Shown: in pieces, positions 24,998 through 32,822 of the stretch
How positions within the stretch are numbered: position 1 is the stretch's first letter
Layout of the letters: each line of letters begins with the position of its first letter
DNA from: Oscillospiraceae bacterium
GTDB taxonomy: Bacteria; Bacillota; Clostridia; UBA1212; UBA1255
Assembly: GCA_015069165.1 (NCBI GenBank)
Contig: SVJD01000003.1
Location: forward strand, 1-64,000
Length of the DNA stretch: 64,000 nucleotides
Direction: 5' to 3'
Notes under the pieces: generated by a model
Told to the model about the DNA's origin: nothing
The model's database searches: none
What the model saw: the letters and a program-made list of their open reading frames with translations, nothing else
Program-made: the position numbers and the translations under genes

Positions 24998-26632
24998 TTA
25001 TTCCAAAGATACGGATAAATCGTAAATAGTTTCCTCTGTAGGTATTTTACATACCTCTGTATAAATGTATTTTTCTCGTATTGATTCTTCAATGTATTCC
25101 AATTGCTTTGCAGAAACATTTAAGCCGTAAAACAAATTGACTATGCTCTTTTCGTCCTTTTTCATAGCTTCGTCAATTGCGTTCCATGCAGTTTCTTCCA
25201 AAATTTTACCTGCCGCCAAAATACCGTTATCATCTATTACGATATAGTCGTTGGCTTGTATTTTTACATCTGAGTATGTCATGGTTTTTACAGATTTGGC
25301 AATTTTTACTGTATAAACCTCTGAAATGGCATCATTTACAGCTTCGATCAAAGCTTCGATATTTTCCTCGTCATAATCAATTATCGCCAATGCAGAATAA
25401 CATTTGGCAATGTCTTTACAACCAATTACCGTTACTTTAGCTTTCTCATAAAGTTTTGCCGCCTGCATTGCCGCCAAAACAGTATTGGCATTATTGGGAA
25501 ATACAAATATTTCCGTGGCGGAAACTTTTTCCATCGCTCTTATATAATCCTCTGACGAAACATTTTCATTGCTTATAAGTACCGCATCTGCGCCCATTTC
25601 GATGAAAGTTCTGCCCAAAAGTCTGTCAGGTGCCACTGCAACTACGGCAAAACTGTATTCTCCCCTTTTTGCCGCAACTAAAATTTCTTTTTGCTTTTCT
25701 GTATGTTGAACTGACATATTTTCAATCTTCACAGACAAAAACTCACCGAATTTATGGCAAAACTCCAATACTTTTTCAGGTGTGATACTGTGTATGTGAA
25801 CTCTTACTTTGCTGTCATCAAAAGAAGTTACCACAGAATCTCCCAATTTTGACAATTCTTCTTTAAAACCATCTTTGTCAAAATCTTCCATAATACCCAA
25901 CTTGTCATCGGTAAGCTGTATGAGGCACTCCGTACAATAACCGTAAAAAATACTCTGCCTGTTAAAGTCAGCATAATTTACATAATTGCCTTTTATTTCC
26001 TCTTTTGCCAAATCCAATTCTTCTCCGTCCAGGTATTTTTTTACACCTTCAAAGAAATAAACAATTCCTGCTCCGCCGCTGTCCACAACACCGGCATCTT
26101 TTAAAACGGGTAATAATTCAGGAGTGTTTTCAAGTGAAATTTTCGCTTGTTTCAAAAAAACATCGACTATATCATTTATGCTCTCTATTTCAGGCAAATT
26201 TTCTTTAACTGCCTGCGTAGCTTCTCTTATAACTGTTAAAATAGTACCCTCAGACGGCACCGCAACTGCTTCATACGCTGCATTTACACCTTTTTCCAAT
26301 GCGCATGAAAACAACTCAATATCAACATTCTCGGAAGTGGAAAAATATTCCGAAATGCCCTTAAAAAATTGCGACGAGATAACACCCGAATTTCCTCTTG
26401 CCCCGAAAACTATTGCTTGTGCAAATTTTTTCGCCACGGGAGCAATATCCTCTCCCGCATCTTCAATCGCCTTCAAGCCGTTTTTTACGGTCATAACAAG
26501 ATTTGTTCCCGTATCACCATCAGGCACCGGGAAAACATTAAGGCTGTTTAACAAGTCGCAATGTATTTCAAGATTACGAACGCCGTAATCTATCATATTT
26601 TTATAACAAATACCGTTTATTCTCTCTATCAT
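24998..26632 (-). CDS. fakA: Fatty acid kinase catalytic subunit FakA (DAK2/YloV type)
   Basis: 544 residues. The N-terminal DhaL-like kinase domain begins MIERINGICYKNMIDYG and has VFPVPDGDTGTNLVMT (metal and ATP binding) and GARGNSGVISSQ. The middle and C-terminal domains follow the YloV/FakA plan with DAGVVDSGGAGIVYFFEG. FakA phosphorylates fatty acids held by FakB to acyl-phosphate, which feeds PlsX/PlsY or acyl-ACP. It is 15 bp downstream of fakB, so they form one unit. Confidence 0.9.
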   Translation of the reverse strand: MIERINGICYKNMIDYGVRNLEIHCDLLNSLNVFPVPDGDTGTNLVMTVKNGLKAIEDAGEDIAPVAKKFAQAIVFGARGNSGVISSQFFKGISEYFSTSENVDIELFSCALEKGVNAAYEAVAVPSEGTILTVIREATQAVKENLPEIESINDIVDVFLKQAKISLENTPELLPVLKDAGVVDSGGAGIVYFFEGVKKYLDGEELDLAKEEIKGNYVNYADFNRQSIFYGYCTECLIQLTDDKLGIMEDFDKDGFKEELSKLGDSVVTSFDDSKVRVHIHSITPEKVLEFCHKFGEFLSVKIENMSVQHTEKQKEILVAAKRGEYSFAVVAVAPDRLLGRTFIEMGADAVLISNENVSSEDYIRAMEKVSATEIFVFPNNANTVLAAMQAAKLYEKAKVTVIGCKDIAKCYSALAIIDYDEENIEALIEAVNDAISEVYTVKIAKSVKTMTYSDVKIQANDYIVIDDNGILAAGKILEETAWNAIDEAMKKDEKSIVNLFYGLNVSAKQLEYIEESIREKYIYTEVCKIPTEETIYDLSVSLE

Positions 26633-26647
26633 GTGTTTATATCGCTA

Positions 26648-27592
26648 TTATTTTCCTACAATTTTGTTCATTACTTCTTTCTCAGCAACAAGATCCTCGG
26701 AAATTTCGTCGCCCAAATAATATGCGCAAACCATTCCGGGGCCTATGTTCGTTCCGCTGCCGCAAAATACATCTCCAACAAACACTTTTTTAGGTTTCAA
26801 CTGCTCTTCTATCATCTGTCCCAAAGTTTGTGCATACATTTCTCTACCGCTGTGCGTTACAATTATGTATGAATTTTCGATGTCCTTTGCTGTTTCTTTT
26901 ATATATTTCACTGTTATATCAAGAGCTTTTTTGATTCCTTTTGCCTTGGTAAGAACTGTTACGTATCCGTTACTGTTGCAATCTCCCATAGGTTTCACGC
27001 CTGCAAAACTTCCCATGATTGCCTTGCCCGTAGATATGCGTCCCCTTCTTGCAACAAACATAAGGTCATCAATGGGGCCCATCTGATGAACTGTATTCTT
27101 GTTTGCTTCAAGCCAATCTATAATCTCTTTGAATGATTTGCCGTTTTTTCGCATTTCTGCCGCCTGACACACGAGCATTCCGAAGCCGCCTGATGTTCTG
27201 TATGAGTCAAACGCATAAATTTCGCTGTCGGGATAATCTTTTTTTATTCTCTCACACGCAGTGTGCGCACTGTTAAAAGTAGAGCTTACTTTGGAAGAAA
27301 CCGACATACTGAGAACTTTGCGTCCTTCTTTTATGTGTTTTTCAAAAATAACATAATATTCGTCAGGGCTCAAAGGCGATGTTGATATTTTAACTTTCGT
27401 TCCCGAAAGGTCTTTATAAAAGCTTTCGCGGTCAATGTTTGACCAATCAAGCTTCGACATTATTTCTCTGCCGTCACTGAAATGTACGTGACCTTGAATG
27501 TACTCCTCAATTCCGAAATACGCTCTTAATTCCGGAGAAAGGTCACAATTTATATCTGCTAAAATTACCATTTTTTCTGCGCTATTTTCCAT
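26648..27592 (-). CDS. fakB: Fatty acid-binding DegV protein FakB
   Basis: 314 residues of the DegV/FakB family. It carries the N-terminal strand VILADINCDLSPE, the lipid-pocket segment STSPLSPDEY (~60-70), SSKVSSTFNSA and RTSGGFGMLV. The usual DSxxD at the start reads DINCD here. FakB binds a free fatty acid and presents its carboxylate to FakA. GGGTGAG precedes the ATG. First gene of the six-gene lipid operon; 80 bp separate it from the upstream CHR gene. Confidence 0.9.
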   Translation of the reverse strand: MENSAEKMVILADINCDLSPELRAYFGIEEYIQGHVHFSDGREIMSKLDWSNIDRESFYKDLSGTKVKISTSPLSPDEYYVIFEKHIKEGRKVLSMSVSSKVSSTFNSAHTACERIKKDYPDSEIYAFDSYRTSGGFGMLVCQAAEMRKNGKSFKEIIDWLEANKNTVHQMGPIDDLMFVARRGRISTGKAIMGSFAGVKPMGDCNSNGYVTVLTKAKGIKKALDITVKYIKETAKDIENSYIIVTHSGREMYAQTLGQMIEEQLKPKKVFVGDVFCGSGTNIGPGMVCAYYLGDEISEDLVAEKEVMNKIVGK

Positions 27593-27672
27593 AAAATCTC
27601 ACCCTATATAAAAGAACTTTATACGGCGAAATTCTACCATATCAGAGCTTATAAATCAACCCTGCACAAAGT

Positions 27673-28248
27673 TCAACCTTTGAATATACTGCAAAAAACA
27701 ATACCCAATCCTGCTGAAATCAGTATAATTTGTATAGCAGAAAGTTTCTTTTTTAACACTTTTAAAGATACAATATAAACTGCCGCTACCAGCGCAAAAA
27801 GAGCTGCGGCAACCCAATCAAAGCTAAATGACACAATGCCCGCAAAGCCTATATTTTTAAATAAAAGAGATACTCCTGTTGCCAAAATAAGCGCTGCAAT
27901 TACAGGTTTTACTCCCCTTATAAAACCTTTAAAGAATTTATTTTCTGTAAGATTTTTAAGCACTGCGGCAATTAAAAGTATTATTAAAAACGAAGGTAAA
28001 ACCACTGCGAGTGTTGCACAAAAACTTCCGAAAATGCCACCTTGCAGTGAACCTATATATGTTGCCATATTTACTGCAATCGGTCCCGGTGTAGACTCAC
28101 ACACACCGATAAGCTCATAAAATTCCGCAGAAGTAAGCCAACCGTTATTTACAGCAGCATCCTCTACAAGGGGAATCATTGCAAATCCGCCGCCGAAAGT
28201 AAACAATCCTATCTTGAAAAACTCGAAAAATAATTCCAAATAAATCAT
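27673..28248 (-). CDS. CHR (chromate transporter) half protein 2
   Basis: 191 residues, a single CHR domain with about six hydrophobic segments. Family motifs are FTFGGGFAMIP near the N-terminus and ESTPGPIAVNMATYIG (~50-65). Short CHR proteins act as pairs encoded side by side; this one overlaps its partner by 4 bp. Known members export chromate, probably in exchange with sulfate-like anions; the natural substrate here is unknown. Linked to a cysteine synthase gene upstream. Confidence 0.88.
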   Translation of the reverse strand: MIYLELFFEFFKIGLFTFGGGFAMIPLVEDAAVNNGWLTSAEFYELIGVCESTPGPIAVNMATYIGSLQGGIFGSFCATLAVVLPSFLIILLIAAVLKNLTENKFFKGFIRGVKPVIAALILATGVSLLFKNIGFAGIVSFSFDWVAAALFALVAAVYIVSLKVLKKKLSAIQIILISAGLGIVFCSIFKG

Positions 28249-28811
28249 TGTTTACCTCCATTTTTGCCAATACCGATTAAAGCGTAAGCAACAATTCCGA
28301 CAATGCCACCGATTATGATATAGAAAACAGAACTAAACGAAACGGCTAACACATCAAAAAGTATCATCGTCACAAAAACTGCTCCAAAACAAATCAAAGG
28401 AAGCGGTTTCTTTTCAACTTTTTTAAGCAAATCAACACCTGCTCTTAAAATTAAAAAAGCAACTGCCGCTTTGATTCCCACAAAAGCATAAGCCACATAT
28501 TTATTATTCATAAATCCTTCCAAGAAAAGGGAGATTATGAAAATTATTACAAACGAGGGTAATACCACTCCGCAAGTAGCCGCAACGCTTCCCAAAACGC
28601 CTCTTTTTTTATATCCCACATACGTTGCCATATTTATGGCAATAGGTCCGGGGGTAGACTCAGCGATAGCAATTATTTCGGTAAGCTCATCATCGGTAAG
28701 CCATCCCTCTTTTGCCACAATATACTCTTTAATCTGCACAATCATGGCATATCCGCCGCCAAACGTAAACAAACCTATCTTAAAAAAAGTCAAAAAAAGC
28801 TTAAAAATCAT
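28245..28811 (-). CDS. CHR (chromate transporter) half protein 1
   Basis: 188 residues with the CHR motifs FTFGGGYAMIVQ and ESTPGPIAINMATYVG. Paralogue of the next gene, with which it overlaps by 4 bp, giving the usual antiparallel pair. Its start overlaps the end of the cysteine synthase gene by 4 bp, so all three proteins are translationally coupled. A sulfur oxyanion substrate would make sense beside cysteine synthesis, but that is inference. Confidence 0.88.
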   Translation of the reverse strand: MIFKLFLTFFKIGLFTFGGGYAMIVQIKEYIVAKEGWLTDDELTEIIAIAESTPGPIAINMATYVGYKKRGVLGSVAATCGVVLPSFVIIFIISLFLEGFMNNKYVAYAFVGIKAAVAFLILRAGVDLLKKVEKKPLPLICFGAVFVTMILFDVLAVSFSSVFYIIIGGIVGIVAYALIGIGKNGGKQ

Positions 28812-30214
28812 ACTTTATATAACTCCGTTGACAAATATCTGTCCCCTGTATCAGGAAGTAATACAACTATTTTTTTATTGGCATTTTCAGGTCTTTTTGC
28901 CACTTCAATAGCTGCCCAAAGAGCCGCACCCGAAGATATTCCCACTAAAAAGCCTTCTTTTTTACCAATCAATCTTGCTGCCTCAAATGAAGCTTCGTCT
29001 GAAACTGTAATAATTTCATCATAAATTCCTGTATTTAACACTTTTGGTATAAATCCTGCTCCGATTCCCTGTATTTTATGAGCACCTGCCACACCTTTAG
29101 AAAGGAACGCAGAAGATTCAGGCTCTACAGCTATAATTTTAACTTCCGGCTTTTTTGACTTCAAATATTCTCCTACACCTGTAATAGTGCCGCCGGTACC
29201 CACTCCCGCAACAAAAACATCCACTTCGCCGGCAGTGTCTCTGTAAATTTCCGGCCCTGTGGTTTCAAAATGAGCTTTCGCATTTGCCGGGTTGTCAAAC
29301 TGTCCGGGAATAAATGCATTCGGAATTTCTTTTGCCAATTCTTCCGCTTTTTCGATTGCTCCTTTCATGCCCTTTGCGCCCGGTGTAAGCACAAGTTCCG
29401 CACCGTACGCTTTCATCAAAGTGCACCTTTCCTCCGACATACTGTCAGGCATAACAATTATAACTCTGTAACCCTTAGCTCCTGCCACAGCCGCAAGGCC
29501 GATACCTGTATTTCCGCTTGTAGGCTCTATTATGACGGAATTTTCGTTTATAACTCCGCGTTCTTCTGCATCTTGTATCATTTTAAGTGCAACTCTGTCT
29601 TTTGCCGAACCTGCAGGATTAAAATATTCCGGCTTTGCATAAATTTCAGCACTTAAATTGTATTCTTTTTCAATTTTTGTAAGCTCGACCAAAGGAGTAT
29701 TTCCTACAAGCTGTTCTATTGAAGTATAAATTTTACCGTTTTTTGTTTTTTCTTCTGCTCCGTATTTGACAACCATAGCCACAAATAAAATAACAACTCC
29801 CAAAAGTATTCCTATGTAATTGCTTTCTGTGAAAAACGACGGAAACTCTTTCCCGCAAAGAACGTAAATTATAGTAATAACAGAAGCTGTAATTATGGGA
29901 TGTAACAAAGCGTGTACACCCAGCTCTTTAAGCTCTTTCGCACCTTCTTCTGTATACGGCGTGCCTTCGTGAATTTCATGGCTTAAATATTTCGAAACAA
30001 ACAAAAGCAATATTCCGTTTGCCGCAAAATGTACCAAATGCTCCAGTGCGTGGGTAATAAGTTCCATATCAATGGCCTTAGAACCATGTGTAAACACCTC
30101 TTTACCCACAACAAACAGCTCGTATGCCGCACCTAAGAAAAACATACTTATTACAACTAAAACAACGACTTTTGCAACTTTAATAACCTTTTGTATTATA
30201 TTCAGAAATTTCAT
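28808..30214 (-). CDS. cysK: Cysteine synthase (CysK) with N-terminal membrane domain
   Basis: About 468 residues. Residues ~1-155 contain four hydrophobic segments. Part of this region (LSHEIHEGTPYTEEGAKELK) resembles DUF2975-type membrane proteins. Residues ~165-468 are a complete O-acetylserine sulfhydrylase: GNTPLVEL, PLP lysine in NPAGSAKDR, EPTSGNTGIG, GVGTGGTITG and GISSGAA. It makes cysteine from O-acetylserine and sulfide, here tied to the membrane. The ATG at 30214 is chosen because GGAG sits 7 bp upstream and a promoter at 30252-30280 excludes the longer frame to 30337. Couples to two CHR genes. Confidence 0.85.
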   Translation of the reverse strand: MKFLNIIQKVIKVAKVVVLVVISMFFLGAAYELFVVGKEVFTHGSKAIDMELITHALEHLVHFAANGILLLFVSKYLSHEIHEGTPYTEEGAKELKELGVHALLHPIITASVITIIYVLCGKEFPSFFTESNYIGILLGVVILFVAMVVKYGAEEKTKNGKIYTSIEQLVGNTPLVELTKIEKEYNLSAEIYAKPEYFNPAGSAKDRVALKMIQDAEERGVINENSVIIEPTSGNTGIGLAAVAGAKGYRVIIVMPDSMSEERCTLMKAYGAELVLTPGAKGMKGAIEKAEELAKEIPNAFIPGQFDNPANAKAHFETTGPEIYRDTAGEVDVFVAGVGTGGTITGVGEYLKSKKPEVKIIAVEPESSAFLSKGVAGAHKIQGIGAGFIPKVLNTGIYDEIITVSDEASFEAARLIGKKEGFLVGISSGAALWAAIEVAKRPENANKKIVVLLPDTGDRYLSTELYKV

Positions 30215-30251
30215 ATCCATGCTCCATAATTTTTTGATAAAATACGGTGCA

Positions 30252-30280
30252 ATTATATTCTTTTTTAATACCGTTGTAAA
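30252..30280 (-). promoter_or_regulatory. Promoter of the cysK-CHR operon
   Basis: Minus-strand TTTACA (30280-30275) and TATAAT (30257-30252) with a 17-bp spacer. The expected transcript start is near 30245, about 30 nt before the cysK ATG at 30214. Confidence 0.75.
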
Positions 30281-30360
30281 GTTGTATAAACAGCAAGACA
30301 GCATCAAATCAGTCTTGGGGTTTCGAAAATCTACCACACACCTTTCTTATAGAAAAAAAC

Positions 30361-30727
30361 AATCAGCGGCGCGGTGCCTTTTGTCTCGTTTTTCGTTTTG
30401 AGACAAAACCCCCAACCAGCGACGCGGTACTTTTTGTCTCGTTTTTCGTTTTGAGACAAAACCCTCAATCAGCGACGCGGTTTTTTTGTCTCGTTTTTCA
30501 TTTTGAGACAAAACCCCCAACCAGCGGCGCGGTGCTTTTTGTCTCGTTTTTCATTTTGAGACAAAACCCCCAATCAGCGGCGCGGTGCTTTTTGTCTCGT
30601 TTTTCATTTTGAGACAAAACCCCCAATCAGCGACGCGGTTTTTTTGTCTCGTTTTTCATTTTGAGACAAAACCCCCAATCAGCGACGCGGTTTTTTTGTC
30701 TCGTTTTTCATTTTGAGACAAAACCCC
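30361..30727. repeat. Seven tandem 52/53-bp hairpin repeats
   Basis: Units begin at 30361, 30414, 30467, 30519, 30572, 30625 and 30677. Each has a GC-rich head (CAGCGRCGCGGT) and a 9-bp inverted repeat TTTTGTCTC/GAGACAAAA around a 12-nt AT-rich loop, then a C-run. Two head variants occur, GCGGCGCGGTGC and GCGACGCGGTTT, which accounts for the 52/53 difference. There are no unique spacers, so it is not a CRISPR array. It separates the cysK promoter from the sigma factor gene. Confidence 0.9.
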
Positions 30728-30775
30728 GCTCCATCTACTGCTTTTTACAATTATTACTTTATCACTTTTAGGAGA

Positions 30776-30793
30776 GACGGGAGGGCTCCCGTC
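30776..30793. terminator. Perfect 8-bp hairpin
   Basis: GACGGGAG-GG-CTCCCGTC, followed on the plus strand by CTTATTTT and lying between the tandem repeats and the sigma factor terminator. It may be a terminator for a plus-strand transcript through the repeats, but no such transcript is known. Confidence 0.4.
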
Positions 30794-30838
30794 CTTATTT
30801 TAAAAATCCTAAGATTTATTTTACACTATCAAACAGCA

Positions 30839-30879
30839 AAACCCACGCCGCATTAAAGTAGTATGCCGTGGCGTGGGTT
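30839..30879 (-). terminator. Intrinsic terminator of the sigma factor gene
   Basis: Minus-strand stem AACCCACGCC paired with GGCGTGGGTT, a 20-nt loop, then TTGCTGTTT. It lies about 30 bp after the sigma factor stop codon. Confidence 0.7.
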
Positions 30880-30907
30880 TCACTAATGAAAGAAGAGAGA
30901 AAAAGTA

Positions 30908-31807
30908 TTATCTATAGGCTCTGAGAGCCTCTGCTTTTACTGAAGTACGCAATTTTTTCATTGCAAGTGTTTCTATTTGACGCACTCTTTCTCTTGTAAT
31001 GCCCAAATCCTTGCCGATTTCCTCAAGAGTTTTCGCAGGCATTCCGTCAAGTCCAAAGCGCGCTTTTATAATGTATGATTCCCTTTCTTCAAGCCTTGCA
31101 AGAACATCATTTACAGTTTCGCAAAGCATTTTTTGATTCGTTTCTTCATACACAGGGTCAGCAGATTCGCCGAAAGGAATGAAATCCATAATTTCCGTAT
31201 CACTGTCATCATTCACAACAGTATTTAACGAAACAACATTTCTGTCCAGCGATTTAAATACATCGTATTCTTTTTTCGAAATATTCACACGCTGCGCAAC
31301 TTCCTCAAAAGAAGGTTCTCTGCCGTTTTCCTCGCAAAAAATTCTTATAGCCCTTGAAAGCGAAACAAAACGCTCACTCATATGAACCGGAACACGAATA
31401 GAACTTTCGTTATCGAAAATGTGGCGTATTATGCTTTGCTTGATCCACCAACTGGCATACGTGCTGAAAGCATAACCTTTGTCAACCTCGAATTTATCAA
31501 CGGCTCTCATAAGACCGATATTCCCCGCTTGCACCAAATCCATAATCGGTTCTTCTGCCCTGTATGCTTTCTTTATACTTTTTGCATATTTAACAACAAG
31601 ACGAAGATTATGTTCAACAACAACATCATGTGCGGCTTTATCACCTGATTCTATTCTCTTAAAAAGCGTTTTGATCTCATCGTCAGTAAGAAGCTCATAT
31701 CTGCCGATTTCACGAAGATACTGTTTTAAAGAATCGGTATCTCCCATACTCTGCATGGCATCTGCCTCCGGAATATCACTGTTTGAGTAAGAATATTCAT
31801 TCAACAT
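30908..31807 (-). CDS. RpoD-family sigma factor without region 1.1
   Basis: 299 residues. Regions 1.2 to 4.2 are visible: LKQYLREIGRYELLT (1.2), the region 2 core HNLRLVVKYAKS and STYASWWIKQSIIRHI (2.3-2.4), region 3 starting FVSLSRAIR, and region 4.2 TLEEIGKDLGITRERVRQIE. The short N-terminus and variant -10 recognition helix suggest a group 2 or sigma-38-like factor rather than the housekeeping SigA, though SigA cannot be fully excluded. The ATG at 31807 has a strong AGGAGG site; the upstream in-frame start at 31834 does not. Confidence 0.85.
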   Translation of the reverse strand: MLNEYSYSNSDIPEADAMQSMGDTDSLKQYLREIGRYELLTDDEIKTLFKRIESGDKAAHDVVVEHNLRLVVKYAKSIKKAYRAEEPIMDLVQAGNIGLMRAVDKFEVDKGYAFSTYASWWIKQSIIRHIFDNESSIRVPVHMSERFVSLSRAIRIFCEENGREPSFEEVAQRVNISKKEYDVFKSLDRNVVSLNTVVNDDSDTEIMDFIPFGESADPVYEETNQKMLCETVNDVLARLEERESYIIKARFGLDGMPAKTLEEIGKDLGITRERVRQIETLAMKKLRTSVKAEALRAYR

Positions 31808-31918
31808 ATAAAATCCTCCTTTGTTAAAGTACACGACTATTATATTATGAACCTAATAAAAAAATCATATTCATGTCCTTAACTCTTTAATAAATAAATA
31901 TAAAAAATTTATAAAAAA

Positions 31919-31944
31919 AAGCTGCCTTTTACTAAAGACAGCTT
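31919..31944 (-). terminator. Intrinsic terminator of the double-OB gene
   Basis: Minus-strand stem AAGCTGTCTTT-AGT-AAAAGGCAGCTT followed by a T-run of eight or more, about 30 bp after the stop codon at 31973. Confidence 0.85.
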
Positions 31945-31972
31945 CAAATTATCAACATTTGTCCGATTTATT

Positions 31973-32671
31973 TTATTCTTGCACCGCAGTCACCGCAAAC
32001 TCTTCACTTGGAGTTTCCTGCTCCGATGCCATTTCGTTTTCTCTGTTAATTTCTATCTGCGACACCGAAACCTCGTATGCCACTTTTTCTATTACCGTAC
32101 CATCCTCAAATTTTTTCTCGTACTTACGGCTCTGCATCCTTCCCGTCACTCTCACATTTTCTCCGACGGAACGCTTGCCGCAAAATCTGGCATTTCGTCC
32201 CCATGATATGCACGGAATGTAATCTGATTTATTATATGAGCGGTTTACCGCCAACAAAAAGTCCGTTATTTCTCTGTTAAAAGGAGTCTTGCGATATACC
32301 GGCTTTTTGCAAATGAATCCGTCAAGTACCACAATATTTTTATCCGATTCAAGCGACTGTCCGTCTTCAAAGAATATTATATCTCGCGCAAAAACAGTAA
32401 GCATTAACTTTGTGGAGCCGTCAGGCTGCATTGCGTTATATGAACGAAATTGACCATCAACTTCTATGTATCTGCCGATTTCGTATTCAGAAAAATCAGC
32501 AAGTCTTTCTGATACCGTAACAGGAATAACATCATAACTGTTACTTAATCTATCGACTTTTATGTCAAAATAATAAAAAGCCTCGCCATATATTTCGTGC
32601 CCGAAAACGGGTTTATTTACGATGACACCCGACACAGTTGCCACATTGCTTTCGCCTCTGCCGTTTACCAC
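31973..32671 (-). CDS. Single-strand DNA-binding-like protein with two OB folds
   Basis: 232 residues. Residues ~10-105 and ~110-212 each read like an OB fold of the SSB type (FYYFDIKVDRLSN... then a second strand set with YIPCISWGRNARF and VRVTGRMQSRKYEKK). The second unit has the clearer SSB signature (WGRNA, VxGRMQSRxY). The C-terminus is acidic but lacks the classical DDDIPF tip. Probably binds single-stranded DNA, perhaps as an accessory SSB. It is a single gene with its own terminator. Confidence 0.75.
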   Translation of the reverse strand: MVNGRGESNVATVSGVIVNKPVFGHEIYGEAFYYFDIKVDRLSNSYDVIPVTVSERLADFSEYEIGRYIEVDGQFRSYNAMQPDGSTKLMLTVFARDIIFFEDGQSLESDKNIVVLDGFICKKPVYRKTPFNREITDFLLAVNRSYNKSDYIPCISWGRNARFCGKRSVGENVRVTGRMQSRKYEKKFEDGTVIEKVAYEVSVSQIEINRENEMASEQETPSEEFAVTAVQE

Positions 32672-32822
32672 AATCTACACCTCTTGCATTTCATAAGTAT
32701 CTTGCGCACGATTTACTTTTTGTAAATACTGCGTTTACACTAAAGTATATGTGTGTTATATACCATATATAACCACCGTCCGCAAATTATATTATATAAA
32801 AACGATTATTGCAACAAAAAAG

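Noticed and set aside
30215-30337. Longer N-terminus of the cysteine synthase
   Set aside because: The segment lies upstream of or across the promoter at 30252-30280 and has no ribosome site; the start at 30214 fits both signals.
30361-30727. CRISPR array
   Set aside because: Units are contiguous and nearly identical with no unique spacers, and no cas genes are present.
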